A DNA stretch of 15,423 nucleotides from CAZAFM01 sp964484395 (GTDB lineage Bacteria; Campylobacterota; Campylobacteria; Campylobacterales; CAZAFM01). A model generated the notes under the pieces. It did not search any database. It was not told where the DNA came from and was given only the letters and a program-made list of their open reading frames with translations. A program made the translations under genes and the position numbers. Shown in pieces: positions 1 to 7,459 of this stretch. The DNA lies in the NCBI GenBank assembly GCA_964484395.1, contig CAZAFM010000063.1, positions 1 to 15,423 on the forward strand, written 5' to 3'. Positions within the stretch are counted from its first letter, which is position 1, and each line of letters starts with the position of its first letter.

Positions 1-20
1 AAGCGACAACTCCGCAGAAC

Positions 21-124
21 GAAGTTCGAGGACAAACATCGGGTCAGTATGTAAAGAACGGAGAAGAGGAATTATGTGAAGGTAAATAGTTTCAATCCCC
101 TAAAAATCGGGTCAGTATGTAAAG
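21..124 (-). CRISPR. Minimal CRISPR array: one full repeat, one spacer, one degenerate terminal repeat
   Basis: A complete 36-bp repeat occupies 89-124. Read on the minus strand it starts CTTTACATACTGACCCGAT and ends in GGGGATTGAAAC, so the crRNA would carry the ATTGAAAC-type 5' handle usual for many type III and type I repeats; this fixes the orientation as minus, with the leader on the high-coordinate side. The spacer is 57-88 (32 bp). A second repeat copy is identical over 38-56 (19 bp) at exactly one repeat-plus-spacer interval (68 bp), but 21-37, which should hold the 3' half of the repeat, does not match. Loss of the 3' half is typical of the leader-distal terminal repeat, so the array probably ends here with a single spacer. 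No further repeat is seen in 1-37. Two copies are few for a CRISPR call; the adjacent cas operon supports it. Confidence 0.75.
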
Positions 125-398
125 GCAACAATGATAAGTTAAAGTACCGTGTTTACGAGGGTTATTGTAACCACTCTATCCTTAAATAAACCTTTGAAGG
201 TCATTTTGTAATTTTTCTATCCTCTACAAGCCCCTAAAATGCGTAAAACTTAAATAAATTTCAGAAATACTCAAACCTTTAATCTACAAAATTGAAAAAT
301 TATTATTTAGAACTTATATAAACCCCTAAAGTTCACTAAAATAAAACAAATATAAAGAAAAAGAAGTAATTAAAGCTATAATATAGGATAGAAAACTT
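125..398 (-). promoter_or_regulatory. AT-rich CRISPR leader between cas operon and array
   Basis: This stretch of about 270 bases has no credible reading frame and is strongly AT-rich, as expected for a CRISPR leader lying upstream (minus strand) of the first repeat. A candidate minus-strand -10 box, TACAAT, is at 169-164, about 40 bases before the repeat; it sits inside a perfect 5-bp dyad GGTTA-TTG-TAACC at 160-172. The short motif CCCCTAAA recurs at 97 (inside the repeat), 231 and 323. The promoter call is tentative because no good -35 box accompanies it. Confidence 0.5.
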
Positions 399-418
399 AA
401 AGAGAAAACTAACTCTTT
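399..418 (-). terminator. Weak stem-loop at the end of the cas operon
   Basis: Positions 399-404 (AAAGAG) can pair with 413-418 (CTCTTT) around an 8-base loop that contains the stop codon of the last cas gene. The stem is short and AT-rich and no clear U-tract follows on the minus strand, so it may be an attenuator, a weak terminator or chance. If it fails, operon transcription would run into the leader and array. Confidence 0.25.
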
Positions 419-2262
419 TTATCTCCTTTTTTCACTATATTAAGTCTTTTTCTTTGTGGCTTTACTTTGGCTTCACCACCAAAGAGATTTGATATATTAT
501 TGGCTTTACTACTTTGTTGTTGCTTGTTGTTTGGTTTTTTATCTTGATGAGGTTTTTTTGATATGAATTCCTCTCCTGAGTGTGGCAAGAGAAACTCTCT
601 TTCTTTTTTTGCCCCTGTAAAATCATTTTTTTCTGCTCTTCCTTTTTTGTCATAATATTTTGGTCTAGGATTTTCAAGAAGCTGATAAGCCAACTCTTGA
701 TTTGACTTCGCATTTACACTTGCCATTGCAAAAAGTTCTCTTAGTTGTGGAGAGTTTCTCCAGTTTGGTATCTTTTTTTCTATCTCATCCTGATAGGCTT
801 TAAGATATTCATCTTGAGAAAATTTAAGATTTTTTGGAGTTAGTTTGATACTTATTTTTCCATATCCTAGAGGTTTTGCCATACCTATGTTGTGCATGTA
901 TTTTTCGCTCTGCCCATGAAAGGTGATAGCGCTAAGTAGTGCTCCAATTTCGACTTTTTTTAGATTGTGAAATCTAAGTTTTCCTTTAAATACAGAGTCA
1001 CTTTGAAGTGGTTTGAAATGACTTTTTACATCGTCATTGTCATTACCACCAATTGAAGGCATGATGGTTTCATGAAGTGGGTATCTTTTCCATCCAGATA
1101 TAACAGCATCACTATCCATAAGGGTTTTATATTTTACTACTTTTCCATTTTTGCCATACTGTCGGATATAGTTAGGATAGTAAGTTGGGTTTGGTGAGCC
1201 TAGTATAGCATCTATCTCTTTTTCATATCGCTCTGTAGTACATTTTAAATGAGAAAATTGCACTCTTCCTTTTAGAGCTAGCTTGTTTTTTTCAGTTCCA
1301 AAAATAGTTTCGGCAAGATCAAGTTTGTTTTTATCACTGACCTGTTTTGCAGCTTCTAAAATAGTTTTTTTGTAAGCCAACTTGAAAAGCTGAGTGAGTC
1401 CGATAGCTTCTATTTTATTCGAATCTTTATTTTTGACATAAAATATTGGAATCTTTGTGTTAGGCTGTTTTGTTCTCTCTTTCCAGTATTGCCCATCAAT
1501 AGAATCTTCATTTTCAAAATAAGCTTTTTTAAAATCTTGAATGACTGATGGATCAAGATGAATTTTTTTGCCATTTGATTTAAAAACAAACTCATGTTTC
1601 TTGTTTCCAATATCGCCTGTAAAAACTAAAATTCCAGTATTGTTTTGAGTATGATCAATTTTTGCCATCTGTTTTGGAATTTGTCGTTTTCCTACTTTCA
1701 TCATTTTTGTATAGGTTTTATACTTGATGTGTTGCATTCCATATTTCTCATATTTTGCTTTTGCAGTTTCTAATCTTTTGATATCTGTGAAATCTCTTTG
1801 CAAATCAGAATGAGAGATTGTAAGTATCTTTCCGCAATCTTCAAGCAAAAAACTATCGCCATTGTTAATCAAAAATCCACAACCATTTGCTGTTCCAACT
1901 AGCTCATTCCTATTTGTCATATCTCTAACACTTATAGGCTTTTTAAATCGCTCTTCATCAATGGAGATTTTAGAAAAGCTCATAATCTCTAGCACACTTC
2001 GCACCATCCCCTTAAAGCTACTTCCTGGGATATAAAACTCTTTTGCATCATTTTCATTTACAAAATGGCAAAACTCACTTGATGGCTTATCTTTATTATC
2101 ACTATGGTTTCGTATAAATATAGGACTTTTTGCTGTGATAGTTATCTCTATCTCCCCACTCTCTCCATCACTAAAAGGTATATCATGACTAACTTGCTCA
2201 CTCCACTCAGGATAGAAGACCTCTTTGTTTAGTGGGACGAAGTTATATGGTGCTGTTATCAT
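409..2262 (-). CDS. Large type III RAMP protein, TIGR03986 family
   Basis: A 617-residue RAMP (Cas7-type) protein, last gene of the cas operon. The N-terminus matches the TIGR03986 pattern as I remember it: APYNFVPLNKEVFYP at residues 4-18, SHDIPF at 25-30, and the RAMP glycine loop IPGSSFKGMVRS at 78-89. A central segment with IFGTEKNKLALKGRVQF (320-336) and a late loop GMAKPLGYGK (460-469) fit a second RAMP-like half. The C-terminal 40 or so residues are rich in Lys, Gln and Asn, with a very basic end that could touch RNA. It presumably forms part of the crRNA-guided effector complex; its precise subunit role is not known to me. ATG start at 2262 has an AAGGAG ribosome site and overlaps the preceding fic stop by 4 bases (ATGA), indicating translational coupling. 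Confidence 0.85.
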   Translation of the reverse strand: MITAPYNFVPLNKEVFYPEWSEQVSHDIPFSDGESGEIEITITAKSPIFIRNHSDNKDKPSSEFCHFVNENDAKEFYIPGSSFKGMVRSVLEIMSFSKISIDEERFKKPISVRDMTNRNELVGTANGCGFLINNGDSFLLEDCGKILTISHSDLQRDFTDIKRLETAKAKYEKYGMQHIKYKTYTKMMKVGKRQIPKQMAKIDHTQNNTGILVFTGDIGNKKHEFVFKSNGKKIHLDPSVIQDFKKAYFENEDSIDGQYWKERTKQPNTKIPIFYVKNKDSNKIEAIGLTQLFKLAYKKTILEAAKQVSDKNKLDLAETIFGTEKNKLALKGRVQFSHLKCTTERYEKEIDAILGSPNPTYYPNYIRQYGKNGKVVKYKTLMDSDAVISGWKRYPLHETIMPSIGGNDNDDVKSHFKPLQSDSVFKGKLRFHNLKKVEIGALLSAITFHGQSEKYMHNIGMAKPLGYGKISIKLTPKNLKFSQDEYLKAYQDEIEKKIPNWRNSPQLRELFAMASVNAKSNQELAYQLLENPRPKYYDKKGRAEKNDFTGAKKEREFLLPHSGEEFISKKPHQDKKPNNKQQQSSKANNISNLFGGEAKVKPQRKRLNIVKKGDKKS

Positions 2263-3041
2263 TTGGCTCTCCTTGCAGTGGCTAGTAGCTCTTTGCTGTT
2301 TTTGTATTGGTATTTAAAAAACTCTCTTAGGGCTTTATAATGTTCGTTTTTCTCTATCAAAGTTTTTGAAGATTTATTTAACGATTTGGCTTCTGTGTTG
2401 TAGTCTGAGAGTAGTGTGATGTATCTCTCTCTTTGTTCACTATCTATGATGATGGGCAAAAAGCCACTTTTGAGTAGAGGGATGTTTGAGATTAGTCTAC
2501 CGACCCTGCCATTTCCATCAAAAAAAGGATGTATAGCTGTAAAAGAGATATGCATATCTGTATATATATCTATGCACTGCTCAAAGCTCCCACACTCTTT
2601 TATACCCCCAAACTCATCAAACCATAGCCCCATCAAGTGTGGTATATCATCAGGGTGTGGATAGGGCTGATACTCTGCTTTTTGCTCAGTGAGCTTTACA
2701 TATCTACCGTTTTCTACTACTTTATAAGCCCCTATAGGAGACTCTGTATCTACCACAAGGTTTGTCTGAACTGCTTTATGAAGCAAAAAAAGATCATCTT
2801 CTGTAAGACGACTATTGTTGAGTAGCTTATATACTATATCAATAGCTCTGGCATGACCTATCACTTCGTTATGCTCGATGATAGACTTGCCTTTGATGGT
2901 CAAGCCATACTGGATGATATAGGCGGTATCACCAAGTGAAATTGTGTTGCCCTCTATGGCGTTTGAGTTGTATGTCCAGTTTATCTTCAAAATCTCTTTT
3001 GAAGCAATGATATCGTGAGTTGTAAGCTTTTTCTCAGTCAT
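2259..3041 (-). CDS. Fic-domain protein, canonical motif, class II autoinhibited type
   Basis: A 260-residue Fic protein. The catalytic loop HPFFDGNGRVGR at residues 171-182 matches HPFx(D/E)GN(G/K)RxxR in full, so it should be competent to transfer AMP (or a related nucleotide moiety) to a hydroxyl side chain. An N-terminal inhibitory motif, SNAIEGN at 26-32, fits (S/T)xxxE(G/N) of class II Fic proteins, where the Glu blocks ATP positioning until relieved. The target is unknown. I take the ATG at 3041, which has AGGG seven bases upstream and overlaps the preceding stop by 8 bases; an in-frame TTG at 3056 has no ribosome site. It lies fully inside the type III cas operon, between the TIGR04423-like and TIGR03986-type genes. 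Fic genes are common mobile defence or toxin genes, but complete overlap on both sides argues that this one belongs to the operon. Confidence 0.9.
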   Translation of the reverse strand: MTEKKLTTHDIIASKEILKINWTYNSNAIEGNTISLGDTAYIIQYGLTIKGKSIIEHNEVIGHARAIDIVYKLLNNSRLTEDDLFLLHKAVQTNLVVDTESPIGAYKVVENGRYVKLTEQKAEYQPYPHPDDIPHLMGLWFDEFGGIKECGSFEQCIDIYTDMHISFTAIHPFFDGNGRVGRLISNIPLLKSGFLPIIIDSEQRERYITLLSDYNTEAKSLNKSSKTLIEKNEHYKALREFFKYQYKNSKELLATARRAK

Positions 3042-3441
3042 TGTCAAACCCTGCAAACACTACTTTTTTGAGTTTTTTTACTTTCATACCTTCACATAGC
3101 TCATCTGGCTCCTCTTCCCATATCTGAGCCATTTTGACCTTTAGGCTGTTTATGCCAAAGTATGTTTTTGTATCTGTGAGTGGAGTATTTTTTGTCTCAT
3201 CTACATACCAGTCACTATTTATCTGTCTGATTGCTATAGAATCTCTACCATTCCAAAAGTGTGCTTCATAGATAAAACCACTTGTTGGTTGTAGCTTTGA
3301 GGCTATTATGTCATGCTTTAAAAATATATCACAATCTCTAATTTTTGTATCAGAAAATTGGATATAGCCCTCATAGTCTTGAAGTTTTTTAATATCTTGT
3401 ATTAAATTAGTTTTATTTTTGAATGTATATCTATCTTTCAT
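3034..3441 (-). CDS. Small type III CRISPR-associated protein, TIGR04423-like
   Basis: A 135-residue soluble protein with no signal peptide or membrane segment. The segment YEGYIQFSD at residues 23-31 and the middle part with SDWYVDET (76-83) resemble the TIGR04423 family of small proteins found only beside type III cas genes; I base this on remembered family appearance, not a search. The C-terminus is Lys-rich (EGMKVKKLKKVV, 117-128). Function is unknown; it could be a small accessory or structural subunit, since the operon has no recognisable Cas11-type small subunit. It sits between two fic genes, overlapping the upstream one by 11 bases and the downstream one by 8. ATG start at 3441. Confidence 0.6.
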   Translation of the reverse strand: MKDRYTFKNKTNLIQDIKKLQDYEGYIQFSDTKIRDCDIFLKHDIIASKLQPTSGFIYEAHFWNGRDSIAIRQINSDWYVDETKNTPLTDTKTYFGINSLKVKMAQIWEEEPDELCEGMKVKKLKKVVFAGFDND

Positions 3442-4198
3442 AGTCTATTTCCTTGATTTGGCTCTCTATTTTTTCATAGCATTTGATAAAAAACTCTTTT
3501 GCTTTAGCACTTAAGCCACTCTCATAGTATTCCAAAACCCCCTCAATATACAGAGATATTAGCTCTTCTTGAGGTATAACTAGCATTTTATCATCACATT
3601 TGAGGGAGAGGTTGAGTATCGTTCTAGCAGTTCGCTTATTGACATCTGCAAAGTACTGTAGGTATGCTATGTTGTTGTGAAGATAGAGTGCTTTATCATA
3701 AGGGTTTTGGATAGTTTGGCTTATACTTAGCATCCTATCTAGCTCGCTTTCAAGTGTGATGCTATCACTTAGTGGCACATAGTCACTTCCTTTGATAAGC
3801 ACTCCTTTTTTGCGTACACTACCTAGTTCACTATCTTCTACCAAGTCATCACCAAGTATTTGGTGGATAGTTCTTATCTTGTGTTTGTTTATAACACAGT
3901 CATCATTTAGGATAAATCTAAAAGCCTTGTTTAGATTTAGTAGCATTTTTGCATCACTATAGCTTTTACCTCCACTTGTTCTTCCATACTCTAGGAGTGT
4001 GAGGGCATCTGCTTTTGAGTAGGTGTTACCCTCTATTTTAGCACTTGTATAGACAAAATCAAAGCCAAACTTTTCTACTAGATTTTTGTTTTTTAGAAAA
4101 TCTTCTAGCGAAATAGTGGCACTGATACTCTCTAGTTGCACTAGCTCATCTGAAGTGAAAATAGGCTTATAGATGAGAAAATCAGGATTATAATGCAT
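3431..4198 (-). CDS. Fic-like protein with altered catalytic motif
   Basis: A 255-residue Fic/DOC-superfamily protein. The active-site loop reads QYFADVNKRTAR (residues 181-192) where canonical Fic has HPFxDGNKRxxR: the catalytic His is replaced by Gln and the first Gly by Val, while Asp185, Asn187, Lys188, Arg189 and Arg192 of the anion-binding part remain. An intact inhibitory-type motif, SAKIEGN, is at 52-58. Such Gln-for-His variants occur in other Fic-like families, so this is a lineage trait rather than clear decay; it may bind nucleotide without AMPylation, use another chemistry, or partner the canonical Fic encoded two genes downstream. The ATG at 4198 lies inside the end of the double-RAMP gene (11-base overlap), and its own stop overlaps the next gene by 11 bases. 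Confidence 0.85.
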   Translation of the reverse strand: MHYNPDFLIYKPIFTSDELVQLESISATISLEDFLKNKNLVEKFGFDFVYTSAKIEGNTYSKADALTLLEYGRTSGGKSYSDAKMLLNLNKAFRFILNDDCVINKHKIRTIHQILGDDLVEDSELGSVRKKGVLIKGSDYVPLSDSITLESELDRMLSISQTIQNPYDKALYLHNNIAYLQYFADVNKRTARTILNLSLKCDDKMLVIPQEELISLYIEGVLEYYESGLSAKAKEFFIKCYEKIESQIKEIDYER

Positions 4199-5582
4199 AG
4201 CAATTTCTCTCTTTTAATATTTGAGCATTTTTTCTTAATTCTCCACAAAACACCCCATGCCCTTTGGTTGTAGCACCGCCAAGTGGCAACATCCCTGTTG
4301 TGATGTCAGTGAGTGCACACTCAAAAGCTTTTTCGTATTCTGTGTCTTTGAGTGAGCTATCTAACAATATCTCAATCTCATAGTTTTCATCATCTCTTGC
4401 TATGGTTTTTTCTTGAAACAGTGCCCCATCCATAGCACCACCTGTAAATCTATCTATAGCCACATGGTCAAAAACTTTCTCCTTGCTACTATCTTTTTTG
4501 AAGCAATCAGAGATGAGGATTTTGCCTTTTTGACCAAGCTCTGTTTTTTTATCACTTGCAATCTCTTTTTTATGTCCAAATATAGCTTTTACTGCTTCGT
4601 TATTCTCTCCTAGGTGATTGCCATGCTCTCCTGCTTTAATTTTGTCAGCAAAAATATTTTTTGCTTTGTTGTAGTAAAATGCTGTACGGTGAGCTAAAGC
4701 TCCTTTTATACTACTAGCTGGAATCAAAACTACTTCATCTACAAACTCTCCTTGTTGATTTTCCCAAACTACAATTTGCTCTTTTTTGGGAGTATTGTCT
4801 GCATCTTTATCACCAAATCCACTGCCAAACATAAAAAAATCATCAGGTTCTATTGTTAGAGTGTATTTTGTAAAATTTGATTTGTATAGATTGTCATCAT
4901 CTTGTTTAAAATCTTTCCATTGAAATCTACCATCATTGAGTGATGAGGATTTATTGATATACTCCTCAAGCTCACTATCATCTTCAAGGTTTAAAGCTCT
5001 TGTTTTAATTTCAACACTTTCAAAACTTCCAAAACCTTTTGTAGTGCCACCACCTAGTCTAAAATCATCTTCTTGGATACTGTATAGGATCTTGTTCCAC
5101 TCTTGATGATTTATACCATCACTCACTAGCTCAAGCTCAAAAGTAAAGCGACTGCCTTTGTAGACAACCTCTTCATCAAACTTAGCTCCTTTGTTAGCTA
5201 CACCTCTGGAGTTAATCGCTGTATGCTCTCTTAGTGGAAGATTTAGATAGTTTTCTATAAAGCCATTTTCTTCAAAACCTATACCTTCAACGACCTCTCC
5301 ATTTTTATTACAAAGTAGAGCATTTGATACTATTAGATTTGAGCCTTGCCCTTCATTCTCTTTATCTTTTTGAAAACCAAATATCTCATTTTCTTTATTT
5401 TCTAAAACCTTTCTAAATCTATCTCGTAAAACTCCTGTGATACTTGTCCCTAAAATCATAGGTAATCTATTTACATCCTTTTGGATTGGACTATCAGTAA
5501 AAAAATCACTATGTCCACTTGAGACCTTTAGAGGGGTTTTGCTTTGAAGTGTTATCTTGGCTAAATATCTAATTGTTTTCAC
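4188..5582 (-). CDS. RAMP protein with two fused Cas7 (Csm3-like) domains
   Basis: A 464-residue protein made of two Cas7-like halves. Half one (about 1-195) has ILGTSITGVLRDRF (43-56) and the glycine loop LGGGTTKGFGSFE (176-188). Half two (about 238-450) has IPASSIKGALAHR (287-299), the Csm3/Cmr4-like stretch VAIDRFTGGAMDGALF (374-389) and GGATTKGHG (435-443). By comparison with Csm3, Asp30 in FFTDSPIQKD is a candidate target-RNA cleavage residue of half one, and an Asp in DKDAD (258-262) for half two. It should form two adjacent backbone units of the effector, as in III-D-like complexes. The start is GTG at 5582, with GGGGGAG placed four bases upstream, overlapping the preceding gene by 14 bases. 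Confidence 0.85.
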   Translation of the reverse strand: MKTIRYLAKITLQSKTPLKVSSGHSDFFTDSPIQKDVNRLPMILGTSITGVLRDRFRKVLENKENEIFGFQKDKENEGQGSNLIVSNALLCNKNGEVVEGIGFEENGFIENYLNLPLREHTAINSRGVANKGAKFDEEVVYKGSRFTFELELVSDGINHQEWNKILYSIQEDDFRLGGGTTKGFGSFESVEIKTRALNLEDDSELEEYINKSSSLNDGRFQWKDFKQDDDNLYKSNFTKYTLTIEPDDFFMFGSGFGDKDADNTPKKEQIVVWENQQGEFVDEVVLIPASSIKGALAHRTAFYYNKAKNIFADKIKAGEHGNHLGENNEAVKAIFGHKKEIASDKKTELGQKGKILISDCFKKDSSKEKVFDHVAIDRFTGGAMDGALFQEKTIARDDENYEIEILLDSSLKDTEYEKAFECALTDITTGMLPLGGATTKGHGVFCGELRKNAQILKERNCYAL

Positions 5583-6993
5583 TTTTCTCCCCCTTTTCTT
5601 TTTGCTTGAGATATTTTGAAACCTCTATTGCTAAAAGTTTTGTAAATCTTGCTTTTTGAGGTTGAGTACTGATAAGTGTTTCTAGTTTAGAGTAGTGCTC
5701 TTTCCATCTATCTTTTGCAACTCCATTATTTAGATAGTCATTAAGTTCCTTGATTATTTCATCATCGCTATATTGTGAAGCCAAAGTTCTTATTTGTCCC
5801 CATTGACTAGTGGTTGTTTTTTCAAATTTATCTCTATTTTCAAAAGCTATTTTCATCATATCTTTATCAAGCTCTTTTTGATTAAATCTATTTTTTAGAT
5901 AGTCACTAAGCTTGGAGTTCTCTCTATCTTCTATATCTAATCCTAAAATCTCCTTTTGTCTATCTGTATCTGCAAAACTCATTTCATACAAAAACTCAGG
6001 ATTGACAACGACTTCTCCAAATCCTTCGCTTAGATAGCTACCTACCCCTTCTAGGAGTGCGTTTTCATAACTATTGAGATTAAAACCACTTGAAATATTC
6101 ACTGCAACCACACTCCCTTTTTCTATAATGACCCTTTCATAATCTCTTGTATCTCTGGCTACATTATAAGGTGAGTAACTTCTTGTTCGTATCTGTGATT
6201 TTTCAAAATCAATACTGCATCCATTTGGCAATTTTAAAGAAGTTTCATTAGGAGTTGCTATTGGGTTGCCATCTTTATCTATCAATGCAAGATTTGATTT
6301 TGCATAAAGCAAGATAAGATTATCTTCGATTGGTTTTTGAGTGATTTGATGATTTGAGTTGAACTCTTTTATCTCTACTTTTCCATATTGGCTATTTTTT
6401 GATTTGCCAAGTTTTTTAAATCCAACCAAACCTTTTGTCACATCTTCAATCAAACTCTCATCATCAAAACCAACATCAAAAACAAAACAAACTCCCCTTT
6501 TAATAGCTTTGTAGCCAAACATAGCCTTATCTTTGCTTCTTCTTTTTTCACTATTGTAAGATGATTTTTGAGTATAGCTATAATCAAGCTCTAGGAGCTC
6601 TCCTTTAAGATTAAAGTATCCATCTCTTACTTGTTTAAGCTGGATTCCTTGTAGTTTTAACTCCTCTCGTTTCTCTTTTGTAAGTAGATGGTGATAGTAG
6701 ATGGTTGTATTTTTTTCTAGCTTCTCGCCTTTGTTTATAAAATAGCAAAATGGGAGCCTTAAAGAGGGTGTATCTTTAAACACATGAGCATCTCCAAATC
6801 GCACCTTTCCACTATGAAAAACATCAAATGCTTTTTCTTTAAAGCTATCATACCCCCCATGGCTTGCAACCATCCCTAGAAAATTACTTCCTGCTATATA
6901 ATCTAATGTATCTGATGTTCCCATAGTGGTTGCACTACTACTATTTAACACTATATCACTATGAAAGAGAACTTTAAAAGTTTTTTTAACCAT
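5569..6993 (-). CDS. csx10: Csx10-like RAMP protein (Cas5-type subunit of a III-D-like system)
   Basis: A 474-residue RAMP protein. The N-terminal part has YIAGSNFLGMVA (32-43), the equivalent of the IPGSxLRG loop, and LGKSKNSQYGKVEI (195-208), a glycine loop of the form usual in Csx10. Csx10 proteins act as the Cas5-type subunit gripping the crRNA 5' handle in type III-D complexes; that role here is inferred. The C-terminal half (about 250-470) holds no motif I recognise. ATG at 6993 has AGGAGAG upstream and overlaps the previous stop by 8 bases. The length is usual for Csx10. The family assignment is from motif style and operon position, and a generic RAMP label would be the safe fallback. 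Confidence 0.65.
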   Translation of the reverse strand: MVKKTFKVLFHSDIVLNSSSATTMGTSDTLDYIAGSNFLGMVASHGGYDSFKEKAFDVFHSGKVRFGDAHVFKDTPSLRLPFCYFINKGEKLEKNTTIYYHHLLTKEKREELKLQGIQLKQVRDGYFNLKGELLELDYSYTQKSSYNSEKRRSKDKAMFGYKAIKRGVCFVFDVGFDDESLIEDVTKGLVGFKKLGKSKNSQYGKVEIKEFNSNHQITQKPIEDNLILLYAKSNLALIDKDGNPIATPNETSLKLPNGCSIDFEKSQIRTRSYSPYNVARDTRDYERVIIEKGSVVAVNISSGFNLNSYENALLEGVGSYLSEGFGEVVVNPEFLYEMSFADTDRQKEILGLDIEDRENSKLSDYLKNRFNQKELDKDMMKIAFENRDKFEKTTTSQWGQIRTLASQYSDDEIIKELNDYLNNGVAKDRWKEHYSKLETLISTQPQKARFTKLLAIEVSKYLKQKEKGEKSENN

Positions 6994-7459
6994 TTTTATA
7001 CTCTCCTATCTCACATCTACCTAAGCCCCTATTGCGGTTAAGCCCAACTCGCTTTATTAGTTTTAAGGCTTTATCTAGTTTGGTTTTGTCTTGAATGTTT
7101 TCTATTTCTCCATATAGAGTTATTGGAATAGTTACCTCTATATCTCTTAGGCTTTTATTTTTAGCTAGGTGTGTTTTTGTATCAATCGCAGTTGAAGAGA
7201 TTTTTTGAAACAAAAACTCTCTCTTGTTTACTATCTCTTTTTTTGTAGTCACTGGTAGTTCAAAATCTGAGAAATACTCTTTTAAATCATATTTTTTATC
7301 TATGAATTCCATAGCTTCTTTTACTAAACCTTTGAGTGTTTTTCCTGAGAAATATGGATAGCCCAACTCATCTTTCAAAACTGTACTATCATATAAATCC
7401 CCAGCACTCTCTCCGCTTCCAGCATGCCAATAATCAAAAAATTTTATATAGTAAATCAC
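6986..7459 (-). CDS. Short Csm3-like Cas7 protein
   Basis: A 157-residue RAMP protein, much shorter than typical Csm3 (over 200 residues). YDSTVLKDELGYPYFSGKTLKG at residues 23-43 aligns with the Csm3 stretch containing the catalytic Asp followed by IPGSSLKG, making Asp24 a candidate RNA-cleavage residue. The C-terminal loop RNRGLGRCEI (142-151) is the RAMP glycine loop. It is probably a backbone subunit of the effector complex. The start codon is GTG at 7459 in a GTGA overlap with the cas10 stop, preceded by GGGAG; the end overlaps csx10 by 8 bases. The small size suggests loss of the thumb or lid insertions found in longer Cas7 proteins. Confidence 0.8.
   Translation of the reverse strand: MIYYIKFFDYWHAGSGESAGDLYDSTVLKDELGYPYFSGKTLKGLVKEAMEFIDKKYDLKEYFSDFELPVTTKKEIVNKREFLFQKISSTAIDTKTHLAKNKSLRDIEVTIPITLYGEIENIQDKTKLDKALKLIKRVGLNRNRGLGRCEIGEYKNG

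Noticed and set aside
89..124. CRISPR array transcribed on the plus strand
   Set aside because: In the plus direction the repeat begins GTTTCAATC and ends AAAG, which would place the handle at the wrong end; the degenerate copy would also be leader-proximal.
3042..3056. TTG at 3056 as the start of the canonical Fic protein, adding five residues
   Set aside because: No ribosome site stands before it, while the ATG at 3041 has AGGG at the right distance.
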